DNA of 64,000 nucleotides, taken from positions 1 to 64,000 of the forward strand of contig NZ_QJQX01000082.1 in the NCBI RefSeq assembly GCF_013393185.1. Direction: 5' to 3'. The translations under genes were made by a program, and so were the position numbers. This stretch comes from Sphingobium lactosutens (GTDB lineage: Bacteria > Pseudomonadota > Alphaproteobacteria > Sphingomonadales > Sphingomonadaceae). The notes beneath the pieces were generated by a model. It had not been told where the DNA came from and made no database searches. It saw only the letters and a program-made list of their open reading frames with translations. Positions 36,039-44,587 of this stretch are shown one piece after another (position 1 is the stretch's first letter; each line of letters opens with the position of its first letter).

Positions 36039-36474
36039 GGCCGGATACCGAGGCGGGCAGGGCGGCGATCAATCGTGCCAGCCCGCTCCGGTCGCGGGCT
36101 GCATCGGCGAGGCTGTAGCCATCGAGGATAGCAAGGAAGGCATTGGTCGCTTCCGCCAGTATCCCGGACAGACCGCAGGCAGGGCGGATGGCGCAATGGG
36201 CGCAATCCGCCATTTTCATGTCCGGTTCGCTATGCCGGACGACCGCGCCGACGGAAATGTCCTCTGGCGGACGTGCCAGAGTGAAGCCACCGCCCCGGCC
36301 GCGCTGGGTTTCCAGGAAGCCGCCCTGCGCTAGATGGTGCACCACCTTCATCAGATGATTGCGCGATAGGCCATAGGCTTCGGCGATCTCCGGGATCGTC
36401 GCGCGGCTGGTGGGCACCACGACAAGGTGGAGCAACACGCGCAGCGCATAGTCGGTGTGGCGGGTTAACTGCAT
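36013..36474 (-). CDS. nsrR: Rrf2-family iron-sulfur regulator, probably NsrR
   Basis: This 153-residue Rrf2 regulator has a winged-helix N-terminus (MQLTRHTDYALRVLLHL ... GLSRNHLMKVVHHL) and the cluster-binding cysteines C91, C94 and C100. NsrR senses nitric oxide through its [Fe-S] cluster and represses NO-detoxifying genes. The divergent neighbour is a globin and an inverted repeat ttacat/atgtaa lies between them, both supporting NsrR over IscR or RirA. The C-terminal region converges on the Pro/Ala-rich gene. Confidence 0.85.
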   Translation of the reverse strand: MQLTRHTDYALRVLLHLVVVPTSRATIPEIAEAYGLSRNHLMKVVHHLAQGGFLETQRGRGGGFTLARPPEDISVGAVVRHSEPDMKMADCAHCAIRPACGLSGILAEATNAFLAILDGYSLADAARDRSGLARLIAALPASVSGLSETCAPS

Positions 36475-36523
36475 GGCTGTTCCCGATATAGGCGCGGCGA
36501 TCCACTTGAAACAGGTATCCTAT

Positions 36524-36543
36524 TTACATTTTAAAAGATGTAA
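36524..36543. promoter_or_regulatory. nsrR: Probable NsrR operator
   Basis: The 20-bp imperfect palindrome ttacattttaaaagatgtaa lies between nsrR (start 36474) and the globin gene (start 36583). It resembles the AT-rich inverted-repeat sites of NsrR. Its position 40 bp before the globin start fits repression. Confidence 0.75.
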
Positions 36544-36582
36544 GCTAGATGCACCTTATCGACTCCGAGAAAGGTGCTGAGA

Positions 36583-37029
36583 ATGTCCAGTTCGCTGTCT
36601 GCGCAAACTATCGCCATCGTGAAATCCACTGGTCCCGCGCTCCGCAAACATGGGGTGGAGATCACCACGGCCATGTATGCGCGCCTGTTTCAGGACGAGG
36701 AGGTGAAAGCCATGTTCGACCAGGCTGCGCAGGACAGCGGCGAGCAACCTCGGCGGCTGGCGGCTGCGATCCTGGGCTATGCCGAGAATATCGACAAGCT
36801 GGAGGCGCTGGGCGGCGCGGTCGCGCGGATGGTCGCGCGCCATGTCGATACCGGCGTAAAGCCCGAGCATTATCCCAAGGTCGCCGCTGCGCTGCTGCCC
36901 GCGATCCGGGAGGTGCTTGGCGAGGCGGTGGCGACCGACGCGGTACTGGCGGCCTGGGCGGAGGCCTATCAGTTCCTCGCCGATATTCTGATCGCCAGGG
37001 AAGCAGAGGTCTACGCCGAAGCGGTGTGA
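36583..37029 (+). CDS. Single-domain globin related to flavohemoglobin
   Basis: This 148-residue protein matches the globin half of flavohemoglobins. It has B10-type Tyr (MYARLF, Y32), E7-type Gln (SGEQPRR, Q55) and proximal His (ARHVDTG, H87), with the conserved ILGYAENIDKLEAL and LADILIAREAEVY helices. The FAD/NAD reductase domain is absent and the protein stops where the globin domain ends, like Vitreoscilla hemoglobin. With an NsrR-like gene and operator beside it, the likely role is NO or O2 binding/detoxification with reductant from another protein. The start is the ATG at 36583 (aaagg upstream). Confidence 0.88.
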   Translation: MSSSLSAQTIAIVKSTGPALRKHGVEITTAMYARLFQDEEVKAMFDQAAQDSGEQPRRLAAAILGYAENIDKLEALGGAVARMVARHVDTGVKPEHYPKVAAALLPAIREVLGEAVATDAVLAAWAEAYQFLADILIAREAEVYAEAV

Positions 37030-37055
37030 AATTGCGAATGGGGGTCAACGGCATC

Positions 37056-37076
37056 TGGCCTCACCCTGATAGGCCA
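37056..37076 (+). terminator. Short hairpin after the globin gene
   Basis: A 6-bp stem tggcct/aggcca with a 9-base loop lies 26 bp after the stop. There is no T-run, so terminator function is doubtful. Nothing else recognisable was found between 37030 and 37252 except a 29-codon open frame on the minus strand. Confidence 0.3.
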
Positions 37077-37252
37077 TAGGATGGGGCGTTCCTGTTCAGG
37101 GTTGCCCCACAGGTTCAGCAGGTCGGCGGCAAATCAGTCACTTTCGCGCCCGTCCGGGCCAGCGCGGCAAGTGTCGTCGCGATAATCTGGGCAATAGCGC
37201 GCATGGGTGGAGCCGTCCTGGTCGAACCAGTTGGTGGCACCTGCCCTTGCGA

Positions 37253-37792
37253 TCAGTCCTCCGCCCGAAGCAGGGTAAGCCGCGCCTTGCCAACGTCGCG
37301 CACGGCATCGATGGCAAAGCCCTTCACCGTCACATCCTCGCGCCGGTCGGTTTCTATGCTGACCCAGGTGGCGCTGCTCGTCCATCCCAGACGGGCCAGC
37401 TTGTCGAGCGCCACTTGTCCCGCGCCCGTTTCGTAGGGCGGGTCCATGAAGATGAGGTCGAGCGGTTTGCCCGCCGGGCCGAGAGACATGACGCTGCCCG
37501 AGCGGATGTCGGGACGGATGCCAAGCTTGTCGCCGTTGGCGCGAATGACGTCCAGCGCGGCCTTGTCCTGCTCCACGAACAGGCAGGAGGCTGCACCGCG
37601 CGAAAGAGCCTCGAACCCCAATGCGCCGGACCCGGCGAAGAAATCGCCCACGGCGAGTCCCTCGAACGAGCCGAGGCGGCTCGTCAGCATGGAAAAAAGC
37701 GTTTCGCGCGTGCGGTCGGCCGTGGGCCGGGTGGCATCGCCCTTGGGCGCCACCAATGGGCGACCGCGCCATTGGCCTGAAATGATCCTCAT
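37253..37792 (-). CDS. rsmD: 16S rRNA (guanine-966-N2)-methyltransferase
   Basis: This 179-residue SAM-dependent methyltransferase starts MRIISGQWRGR, the RsmD signature, followed by RPTADRTRETLFSML. The SAM-binding FFAGSGALGFEALSRG and catalytic MDPPYETG (DPPY) motifs follow. The start at 37792 overlaps the rluB stop by 4 bp, a very common rRNA-modification pair. The frame is open upstream to 37990 but that part is antisense-like noise within rluB. Confidence 0.95.
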   Translation of the reverse strand: MRIISGQWRGRPLVAPKGDATRPTADRTRETLFSMLTSRLGSFEGLAVGDFFAGSGALGFEALSRGAASCLFVEQDKAALDVIRANGDKLGIRPDIRSGSVMSLGPAGKPLDLIFMDPPYETGAGQVALDKLARLGWTSSATWVSIETDRREDVTVKGFAIDAVRDVGKARLTLLRAED

Positions 37793-39048
37793 GCAGCGGC
37801 ATCCTTCAGGCTCTTGCGGAAGAGGATGAGGTCGTGCTGGCGCACCTCCTCGACTGCGCCGACCGGCAATTCGCCCAGGATGAAGGGGCCATAGCTGGTA
37901 CGGATCAGGCGATTGACCTTGAGGTCGAGATGCTCGAGCACGCGGCGGACTTCGCGGTTCTTGCCTTCGGTCAGGGTCATTTCGATCCACTGGTTGCGAC
38001 CGGTGCGGCGTTCCAGATTGGCTTCGATCTGGCCGTAGCGGATGCCGTCGATCTCCAGCCCGTCGAACAGGTCTTCGAGCTGCTGCTGGCTGACCTCGCC
38101 GAAGGCGCGGGCGCGGTACGTGCGGGGCACGCCGGTCGCGGGTAATTCCATCTGGCGCTTGAAACCGCCATCGGTGGTCAGCAGCAGCAAGCCTTCGGTG
38201 TTCATGTCGAGCCGCCCGATCGGCATCAGGCGCGGCAGGTCTGCGGGCAGCCGGTCATAGATGGTCGGGCGTCCGGCCGGATCACGCTCCGTGGTGAGAT
38301 AGCCGGTGGGCTTGTGGAAGACGAACAGGCGGGTAGGAGAAGGTGCCGCGACAGCGACGCCGTCGACGGTGACGCCATGCAGCGATGTCAGCAGCGTAGC
38401 GGGCGTGTCGAGCGCCACGCCGTCCTTCGCGATACGACCTTCCTCGATCATTCGCTCGATCTCGCGACGGGAAGCGATGCCGGCGCGCGCCAGCAACTTG
38501 GCGATGCGCTGCGGTTCGCCCTTGCCCTCCTCGGTCGCGGCGGCGTGAGCGGGATGGGGATTGGCGGGGAGGGCTGCGGTGCTTTTCTTCGCCCTCGGCT
38601 TGCGCGCTGGATAGGATTTGACGTCGGGACGCGATCGCTCGGCGCGGTTGTATTCGGGACGGCCTTCGCTCCGATCGGCACGGCTATCCTTCGCCGCATC
38701 GCTGCGACGGGATGACGCGCCGGCGCGCGGCGTTTCTGCGCGCGACCGATCTGTGTTGCTGCTGCGGTCCGCACGGGCGCGGGGCGCATCCGCCTGGGCG
38801 CGATCGGGGCGTTGACGGTCCGTGCGCGGGCGCTCCGTGCGATCGCCTTCGCTCCGGTTGGCGCGTGGCTTGGCATCCCGATCCTTGATCGGCGCATTGC
38901 GGGACGAAGGTGCGCCCGGACGCTTGTCCGATGGCTTGTCGGAGCCGGTCGGGCGTTTCGGGCCGCCGGGGCCTGCCCGACGGGGCGGTCCGGATTTTTT
39001 CGGCGGTTGCACGGGCAGTTCCTTTTCTTGCGCACTGGCCATTCCCAT
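37789..39048 (-). CDS. rluB: 23S rRNA pseudouridine synthase RluB/E-type with long basic N-terminus
   Basis: This is a 419-residue protein. The C-terminal 245 residues form an S4 RNA-binding domain (AKLLARAGIASRREIERMIEEGRI) and a pseudouridine synthase domain with catalytic Asp in PIGRLDMNTEGLLLLT. The first 170 or so residues are a disordered Arg/Asp/Pro/Ser-rich extension, much longer than in E. coli RluB but usual in alphaproteobacteria. It probably modifies U2605 of 23S rRNA. The ATG at 39048 or 39042 is the start. It is coupled to rsmD. Confidence 0.93.
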   Translation of the reverse strand: MGMASAQEKELPVQPPKKSGPPRRAGPGGPKRPTGSDKPSDKRPGAPSSRNAPIKDRDAKPRANRSEGDRTERPRTDRQRPDRAQADAPRARADRSSNTDRSRAETPRAGASSRRSDAAKDSRADRSEGRPEYNRAERSRPDVKSYPARKPRAKKSTAALPANPHPAHAAATEEGKGEPQRIAKLLARAGIASRREIERMIEEGRIAKDGVALDTPATLLTSLHGVTVDGVAVAAPSPTRLFVFHKPTGYLTTERDPAGRPTIYDRLPADLPRLMPIGRLDMNTEGLLLLTTDGGFKRQMELPATGVPRTYRARAFGEVSQQQLEDLFDGLEIDGIRYGQIEANLERRTGRNQWIEMTLTEGKNREVRRVLEHLDLKVNRLIRTSYGPFILGELPVGAVEEVRQHDLILFRKSLKDAAA

Positions 39049-39186
39049 ATGGGGAAAAAGTCAGCAACAGGCTGAAATGTGCCGCTCCGGCGCTTGGAGG
39101 AGGGGACTTGGGCGGTCCCTGGGCAACCCGGTCCGGGAGCGCGGCGTTTCATCGGGTGCATGGCGGAAACAGGGCGGACTTGGCAA

Positions 39187-39645
39187 ATGTTTTTCGGATT
39201 GGTGAAAGAAGGGGAATCCCGCAGGCCGCGTCGCAAGGCCATCCGCACCGTGCTGGTGGTGGAGGATGAACCGCTGGTCGCCTTCGACAATGAGCATGCG
39301 CTGGAGCAGGCTGGCTATCGTATCGCTGCGACCGTCGACGATCATGACCATGCCGTGCGCGTGATGGATGAAGGTGGGGTCGACCTGGTGATCGCGGATG
39401 TCGCCCTGCATGGTAAAAAGAGCGGCATCGACGTCGCTCGCCATGCTGCCAGGCAGGGATTGCCGGTGCTGTTCGTCACCGGGCGTTGTCCGATCGATGC
39501 GCGCGCCCTGGCGGTCGGATGTCTCGCCAAACCCTATGCCCCGCGAGACCTCATCGCCGCGATCGGTGTAGTCGACGCAGTGCTGCGCGGCGCGCGGCGG
39601 CCGAAATTACCTCACGGCCTCAGCCTGTTCGTACCCGAGGGCTGA
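39187..39645 (+). CDS. Stand-alone response-regulator receiver protein
   Basis: This 152-residue protein consists of a basic N-terminal stretch and one receiver domain. It has the acidic pair in LVVEDEP, the phosphoacceptor Asp in DLVIADVALHG, Thr in FVTG and Lys in LAKPYAP. There is no output domain, so it acts through protein contacts. The start is uncertain: ATG at 39187 (MFFGLVKEG) is chosen; ATG at 39160 would add nine residues. No kinase gene is adjacent. It is divergent from rluB. Confidence 0.82.
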   Translation: MFFGLVKEGESRRPRRKAIRTVLVVEDEPLVAFDNEHALEQAGYRIAATVDDHDHAVRVMDEGGVDLVIADVALHGKKSGIDVARHAARQGLPVLFVTGRCPIDARALAVGCLAKPYAPRDLIAAIGVVDAVLRGARRPKLPHGLSLFVPEG

Positions 39646-39729
39646 TCGTCGCACACGCCCCTTGCCAGCGCCGGATCAGGCCATATGGTGGCGCCCGATA
39701 ACTGACGCCACCGGGGGACGCGCGCACTC

Positions 39730-41055
39730 ATGACCGACGCCATTGAGGCCAGCCATAGCTGGCTCGACGCCGTAAAGCCTTATGTGCAGAAGGCGCCACT
39801 GGCGTCCTTCTTCCTGGGCGTATCGTCGGGCTTTCCTTTCGCGATGATCGGCGCGACGCTGACGACGCGCCTGGCGCAGGACGGCATCGACAAGAAAGCG
39901 GTTACGGCGTTCACGCTCGCTTTTCTTGTCTATAATCTCAAATGGCTGTGGGCCTGGGTCGTCGATGGCGTTCGCCTGCCGGTTATCGGACGGCTGGGGC
40001 AACGCGTGTCGTGGCTGCTGGTCGCAGGCATGCTGGTGATGGCGGCGGTGGCCAATCTGGCGCTGGTCGATCCGACGACCAGCCTGATCCAGACAGCCTA
40101 CGCCGCCATATTGGTGGGCGTGGCCGGTGCGACCTACGACATCGTCATCGACGCCTATCGAATCGAATTGCTGAAGCCCGAGCAACTGGGCGTCGGCTCC
40201 GGCATGTCGCAATATGGCTGGCGCATCGGATCGGTTGCCGCCGGATCGCTGGCGCTGGTGCTGGCGGCGCGGATCGGCTGGCACGGCGCTTATCTGGCCT
40301 GCGCCATATTCGCGCTGCCGGCGATGTTGACTGGCCTGTTGATGGGCGAACCGGAACGTCATCGCGATCCGGTCGCACGGCGCGGTGTCGGCGAAGTGAT
40401 GGCCTCGATCACCGGTCCGCTGGTCGAGTTCTTCAGGCGGCGCGGCGCGCTGCTGGTCCTGCTGTTCATCCTGCTCCACAAGATCGGCGATACGCTGGCA
40501 AACCTGACCTTCCGTCTGCTGTTCGACGACATGGGCTATACCAATGACGAAATCGCCATCTACGACGTGGGCATGGGTTTCTGGGCCTATCTGATCGGCA
40601 TCTTCATCGGTGGCATCCTCTATGCGCGACTGGGCATGAAACGATCGGTTCTGTTCAGCCTTATCCTGATGTGCGTTTCCAATTTCAGCTTCGCGGCGCT
40701 CGCGGCGCTGGGCAAAAGCAACTGGGGGATGGCCGGCGCGATCGGGTTCGAGAATTTCGCGAGCGGCATCGGCGGCGTCACCGTGGTGGCCTATTTCTCG
40801 GCGCTCTGTGACCTTCGCTTCACCGCCGCGCAATATGCGTTGATCTCGGCGGCCGCTAGCATCATCGGGCGCTTCCTGACCGGGACGACGGCGGGCGGAT
40901 TGATCGAGCAGATCGGTTATGTCGACTTCTATCTTCTGACGACCGCGCTGGCGGTGCCGGGCATATTGCTTTTCTGGCTGATGATGCGTGCCGGGTTGAT
41001 TGACGCCAGCGTCGGTACCGCGGCGATCCAAAGGGGGGATCAGCCCGCTGCGTAG
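39730..41055 (+). CDS. MFS permease, AmpG-like
   Basis: This 441-residue major-facilitator protein has 12 predicted membrane helices. The N-terminal SSGFPFAMIGATLTTRLAQDGI and DGVRLPVIGRLGQRVSW segments, plus TYDIVIDAYRIELL, match AmpG-family permeases, which import anhydromuropeptides from peptidoglycan turnover. Substrate assignment is by similarity of these segments only. It ends by overlapping a small convergent gene by 16 bp. Confidence 0.85.
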   Translation: MTDAIEASHSWLDAVKPYVQKAPLASFFLGVSSGFPFAMIGATLTTRLAQDGIDKKAVTAFTLAFLVYNLKWLWAWVVDGVRLPVIGRLGQRVSWLLVAGMLVMAAVANLALVDPTTSLIQTAYAAILVGVAGATYDIVIDAYRIELLKPEQLGVGSGMSQYGWRIGSVAAGSLALVLAARIGWHGAYLACAIFALPAMLTGLLMGEPERHRDPVARRGVGEVMASITGPLVEFFRRRGALLVLLFILLHKIGDTLANLTFRLLFDDMGYTNDEIAIYDVGMGFWAYLIGIFIGGILYARLGMKRSVLFSLILMCVSNFSFAALAALGKSNWGMAGAIGFENFASGIGGVTVVAYFSALCDLRFTAAQYALISAAASIIGRFLTGTTAGGLIEQIGYVDFYLLTTALAVPGILLFWLMMRAGLIDASVGTAAIQRGDQPAA

Positions 41056-41480
41056 AGATCCAGCGGGCGGCCCAGGTCGCTGTGCGCCTGCGCGACCGCC
41101 TGAAGGCAGGTCAGCGCGCCGAGCGCATGATCGTTTCCGAGCAGCGCGCTGACCCGCTCATAGGCCCCATTGGGATCGCGCAGCGCTTCGCCCGTCGCCT
41201 GCATCATCAGCGCTTCGTCCGCGGTCATGCGGGCGCAGCAGCAGGGGGCGACCAATATCTTGCGGCTCGATGCGCGGGCGAGTTCCAGCATCATTGCGCG
41301 CATCAGGACCAGCGGCCGGCGATAGCTGCGGCCGAACGCGCCGAGCATCGCATTGGCGGCATGGGCGTCATTGACCCCGGCCGTGGCCATGCGCCGCATC
41401 ACGAACAGGAAGAGACGATTGCCATAGCCGCCCGGAATGGGACGGGGCAGGTCGAGGGGGGAGGTCTCTCCATAAGCCAT
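41040..41480 (-). CDS. Small sphingomonad protein of unknown function (DUF6628-like)
   Basis: This 146-residue soluble protein has a PRPIPGGYGNRLFLFVMRRMATAG start, a DAHAANAMLGAFGRSYRRPLVLMRAMM helix and an unusual CCC-AR motif (APCCCARMTADEA, three consecutive cysteines). It resembles short sphingomonad proteins grouped as DUF6628; that assignment is from memory of the pattern and is tentative. The Cys triplet could bind metal. It is a single gene, convergent with the AmpG-like gene. Confidence 0.72.
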   Translation of the reverse strand: MAYGETSPLDLPRPIPGGYGNRLFLFVMRRMATAGVNDAHAANAMLGAFGRSYRRPLVLMRAMMLELARASSRKILVAPCCCARMTADEALMMQATGEALRDPNGAYERVSALLGNDHALGALTCLQAVAQAHSDLGRPLDLYAAG

Positions 41481-41548
41481 AGAATCGCGCCTTCTGCGTT
41501 GTTCGGGTAACGCAAGATACGCTATTGCGAGTCAGTCGCAAGTCCTAT

Positions 41549-42883
41549 TCAGTCAGGTAATTGCTCATTCAGTCGCAAAATTTCGCCGGCCAGATAGAGC
41601 GAGCCGCCGATCAGAAGCTTGGGAGTGGCGTTACCGGAATTTGCCGCATCTGCGGCGACCGCCCGGATTGCGGTTTCGGGGCCGTCATGGGCGGACGAGC
41701 CAATGCCCCATTTGGCAGCGATGGCCGCGAAGCGTTCGGGCGAATGATGGTCATGGCCTGGAATCGGCAGTGCGTGGATATGGGCGATCTTGCCAGCGAA
41801 GGGAGCGAGGAAATCGTCCATTTCCTTGTTCGCCAACATGCCGATGACGAGGTGCAGCTTTTGCCCTTCGAGTCGGTCGGCGGTGAAATAGGCGCCGATC
41901 GCTTCACCGGCACCGGCATTATGACCGCCGTCGAGCCAGACTGTGCTGCCTTCGGGCAGCGGCGCCAGCAGCGGTCCATGATCCAGCCGCTGGAGTCGCG
42001 CGGGCCAATGCGCCCATAGCGGCGCGGCCTTTAGCGCGGCTTCTGGCAGCGGCATGACCTGTTGATGGCGCAACATGGCGAAAGCGAGTGCGGCGTTTTG
42101 CACCTGATGCGCGCCGGCGAGGCGCGGCAACGGCGTGTCCAGGCGGCCCAGATCGTCGCGATAATGGAGCCGGTCGCGATAGACCGCGGCGTCCCAGCTC
42201 TCGCCCTGGCCGACCCAGAAGGTGCCGACGCGGTCAGCCGCCTGCTGCATGATCGGGTGCAGCGAGTCGGGATAACGCTGCGTAACCAGCGGCGCGCCTT
42301 CCTTTGCGATGCCGGCCTTTTCGGCGGCGATCTTTTCCAGCGTGTCGCCCAGAAAAGCCTGATGATCGATGCCGAGCTGAGCGATGCCGCATACAACCGG
42401 ATCGACCAGAACATTGGTGGCGTCGAGCCGGCCGCCTAGTCCGACCTCGATGATGCAGGCGTCTGCGTCATGCTCCGCGAAGGCGAGGAAGGCGGCTGCG
42501 GTCGTCACCTCGAAGAAGCTGGCGTTCACACCTTCGGCAATATCGAGCACCCGTTCCAGATATCGCGCCAGCTGATCGTCGGCGATGAGCTGGCCGGAAA
42601 CGCGGATGCGCTCATTGAAACGGACCAGATGGGGAGAAGTGAAGACATGGACGCTCTTGCCGTCCGCTTCCATCGCTGCACGCAGAAAGGCGCAGGTCGA
42701 CCCCTTGCCGTTGGTGCCGGCGACGTGGAAGACGGGGGGCAGCGCCCGATGGGGATCGCCCAGCCGCTCCAACAGCCGAGTGATGCGTTCCAGCCCCAGC
42801 ACATCCGCGCCGGGGGAAAGCGACCAGAGCCGGTCGAGCTGTGCCTGCACTTGCGGATCGTCCGAAACGGCGTGGTCGGCCAT
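41549..42883 (-). CDS. folC: Folylpolyglutamate/dihydrofolate synthase
   Basis: This 444-residue Mur-ligase-family enzyme glutamylates folates. Its P-loop is AGTNGKGSTCAF, followed by TSPHLVRFNERI, HQAFLGDTLEKIAAEKAGI and DGGHNAGAG. It is the last gene of the trpB-trpA-accD-folC run, 37 bp after accD. Confidence 0.95.
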   Translation of the reverse strand: MADHAVSDDPQVQAQLDRLWSLSPGADVLGLERITRLLERLGDPHRALPPVFHVAGTNGKGSTCAFLRAAMEADGKSVHVFTSPHLVRFNERIRVSGQLIADDQLARYLERVLDIAEGVNASFFEVTTAAAFLAFAEHDADACIIEVGLGGRLDATNVLVDPVVCGIAQLGIDHQAFLGDTLEKIAAEKAGIAKEGAPLVTQRYPDSLHPIMQQAADRVGTFWVGQGESWDAAVYRDRLHYRDDLGRLDTPLPRLAGAHQVQNAALAFAMLRHQQVMPLPEAALKAAPLWAHWPARLQRLDHGPLLAPLPEGSTVWLDGGHNAGAGEAIGAYFTADRLEGQKLHLVIGMLANKEMDDFLAPFAGKIAHIHALPIPGHDHHSPERFAAIAAKWGIGSSAHDGPETAIRAVAADAANSGNATPKLLIGGSLYLAGEILRLNEQLPD

Positions 42884-42920
42884 GGCGCGCTACTCCCCCT
42901 GCCGCGCGGTTGACTTGATA

Positions 42921-43769
42921 TCAGGCGGCGGCGCGCGGCGTCAGATAGCCGATCACGCGCGCCAGCGTGTCGCGCAGTTCGCTGCGATGCACCACCATGT
43001 CGAGCATGCCATGATCGAGCAGATATTCTGCGCGCTGGAAACCTTCGGGCAGCTTTTCGCGGATCGTGCTTTCGATCACGCGCTGGCCGGCAAAGCCGAT
43101 GAGCGCGTTCGGCTCCGCGATCTGGATATCGCCCAGCATAGCATAGCTTGCGGTGACGCCGCCGGTGGTCGGATCGGTCAGCACGACGATATAGGGCAGA
43201 CCAGCAACGTGCAGCTTCTGGATCGCGACGGTCGCGCGGGGCATCTGCATCAGGGACAGGATGCCTTCCTGCATGCGCGCGCCGCCGGCGGCGGTGAAGA
43301 TGACATAGGGGCATTTATGGGCGATCGCGTCGTTGACGCCCTGGATGAAGGCCGCGCCCACGCCCATCCCCATCGAGCCGCCCATGAAGGAGAAATTTTG
43401 CACGCCCATGACGAGCGGCACATCGTCGATCGCGCCGCGTGCGTTGATCAGCGCGTCCTGATCCCCGGTCGAGGCCCGGGCGGCCTTGATCCGATCGGGA
43501 TAGCGCTTGGAGTCGCGGAACTTCAACGGGTCTTCGGGGACGTGCGGCGTCGGCAGCAGGATGAAGCCGGCGTCCAGGATTTGTTCGAAACGGGCATCGG
43601 GACCGATACGGCCATGATGGTCGCAGCGCGGGCAGACCGACAGATTTTCTTCCCATTCCTTGATGAAGACCATCTCCATGCAGGACGGGCATTTGTGCCA
43701 CAGCGTTTCGGCGGTGGTTTCCTTCTTGGTGAAGGGCAGGGCGTTACGAACGCGGTTGATCCAGCTCAT
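42921..43769 (-). CDS. accD: Acetyl-CoA carboxylase carboxyltransferase subunit beta
   Basis: This 282-residue subunit of the carboxyltransferase makes malonyl-CoA for fatty-acid synthesis. The N-terminal zinc ribbon is C27, C30, C46 and C49. Crotonase-like segments SFMGGSMGMGVG, TAAGGARMQEG and TDPTTGGVTASYAMLGD are intact. The ATG at 43769 overlaps the trpA stop by 4 bp; the open frame continuing to 44783 is a shadow of trpA. Confidence 0.96.
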   Translation of the reverse strand: MSWINRVRNALPFTKKETTAETLWHKCPSCMEMVFIKEWEENLSVCPRCDHHGRIGPDARFEQILDAGFILLPTPHVPEDPLKFRDSKRYPDRIKAARASTGDQDALINARGAIDDVPLVMGVQNFSFMGGSMGMGVGAAFIQGVNDAIAHKCPYVIFTAAGGARMQEGILSLMQMPRATVAIQKLHVAGLPYIVVLTDPTTGGVTASYAMLGDIQIAEPNALIGFAGQRVIESTIREKLPEGFQRAEYLLDHGMLDMVVHRSELRDTLARVIGYLTPRAAA

Positions 43770-44587
43770 GCTGCGGTCTCCCGGGAGAAAGAGGTGAGGG
43801 CACCGCTCAATGACGCGATGAATTCCTGAACGAAGGGGCCGGCTGCATCGCCATGGCTGCCGATAATATCGACAATAGCGGAACCGACGACCACGCCGTC
43901 CGCAATGCGACCTATGGCGGCCGCCTGATCGGGTGAGCGGACGCCGAAGCCGACCGCGATCGGCAGGTCTGTGGCGGCCTTCAGCTTTTCGACGGCGATC
44001 TCGATATTGGCCTGTGCCGCCTGCTGTTTGCCGGTCACGCCGGCGACTGAGACATGGTAAAGGAAGCCGCTCGCGCCATCGAGTACGGCGGGCAGGCGCG
44101 CTGCATCCGTGGTCGGGGTAGCGAGGCGCACGAGATGCACGCCGGCCGCACGCAAGGCGGGACCGATCTCGGCATCTTCTTCCGGCGGAATATCGACGCA
44201 GATGACGCCGTCGACGCCAGCCGTCTTGCACTGGTCGGCGAACCAGTCGGAGCCGCGCACCAGCATTGGATTGGCATAGCCCATCAGGACGAGTGGGACA
44301 TCGGGGTGACGCGCGCGGAAATCGGCGGCGAGGGTGAAGATGTCCTTCGTCTTCGTGCCCGAACCCAGGCTGCGCAGGTTCGCCAGTTCGATCGCAGGGC
44401 CATCTGCCATCGGATCGGTGAAGGGCATGCCCAGTTCGATGATGTCCGCGCCGCCCGCGACGAGCGCATCGAGGATGGCGGGCGTCGCCGCAACATCGGG
44501 GTCGCCGGCGGTCACGAAGGTGATGAGGGCGGCGCGACCCCGCGCCTTGCAGGCGGCGAAGCGGGTGGCGAGACGGTCCATACTCAC
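43766..44587 (-). CDS. trpA: Tryptophan synthase alpha subunit
   Basis: This 273-residue TIM barrel cleaves indole-3-glycerol phosphate. Catalytic Glu is in IIELGMPFTDPMADGP and catalytic Asp in ICVDIPPEE. The phosphate-binding VGFGVRSPDQ is near the C-terminus. It overlaps trpB by 4 bp upstream and accD by 4 bp downstream, giving strict translational coupling. Confidence 0.97.
   Translation of the reverse strand: MSMDRLATRFAACKARGRAALITFVTAGDPDVAATPAILDALVAGGADIIELGMPFTDPMADGPAIELANLRSLGSGTKTKDIFTLAADFRARHPDVPLVLMGYANPMLVRGSDWFADQCKTAGVDGVICVDIPPEEDAEIGPALRAAGVHLVRLATPTTDAARLPAVLDGASGFLYHVSVAGVTGKQQAAQANIEIAVEKLKAATDLPIAVGFGVRSPDQAAAIGRIADGVVVGSAIVDIIGSHGDAAGPFVQEFIASLSGALTSFSRETAA

Noticed and set aside
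37115..37204. 29-codon minus-strand frame after rsmD (starts MRAIAQII)
   Set aside because: It looks protein-like but is very short, lacks a clear ribosome site and has no supporting homology visible; left as unproven.
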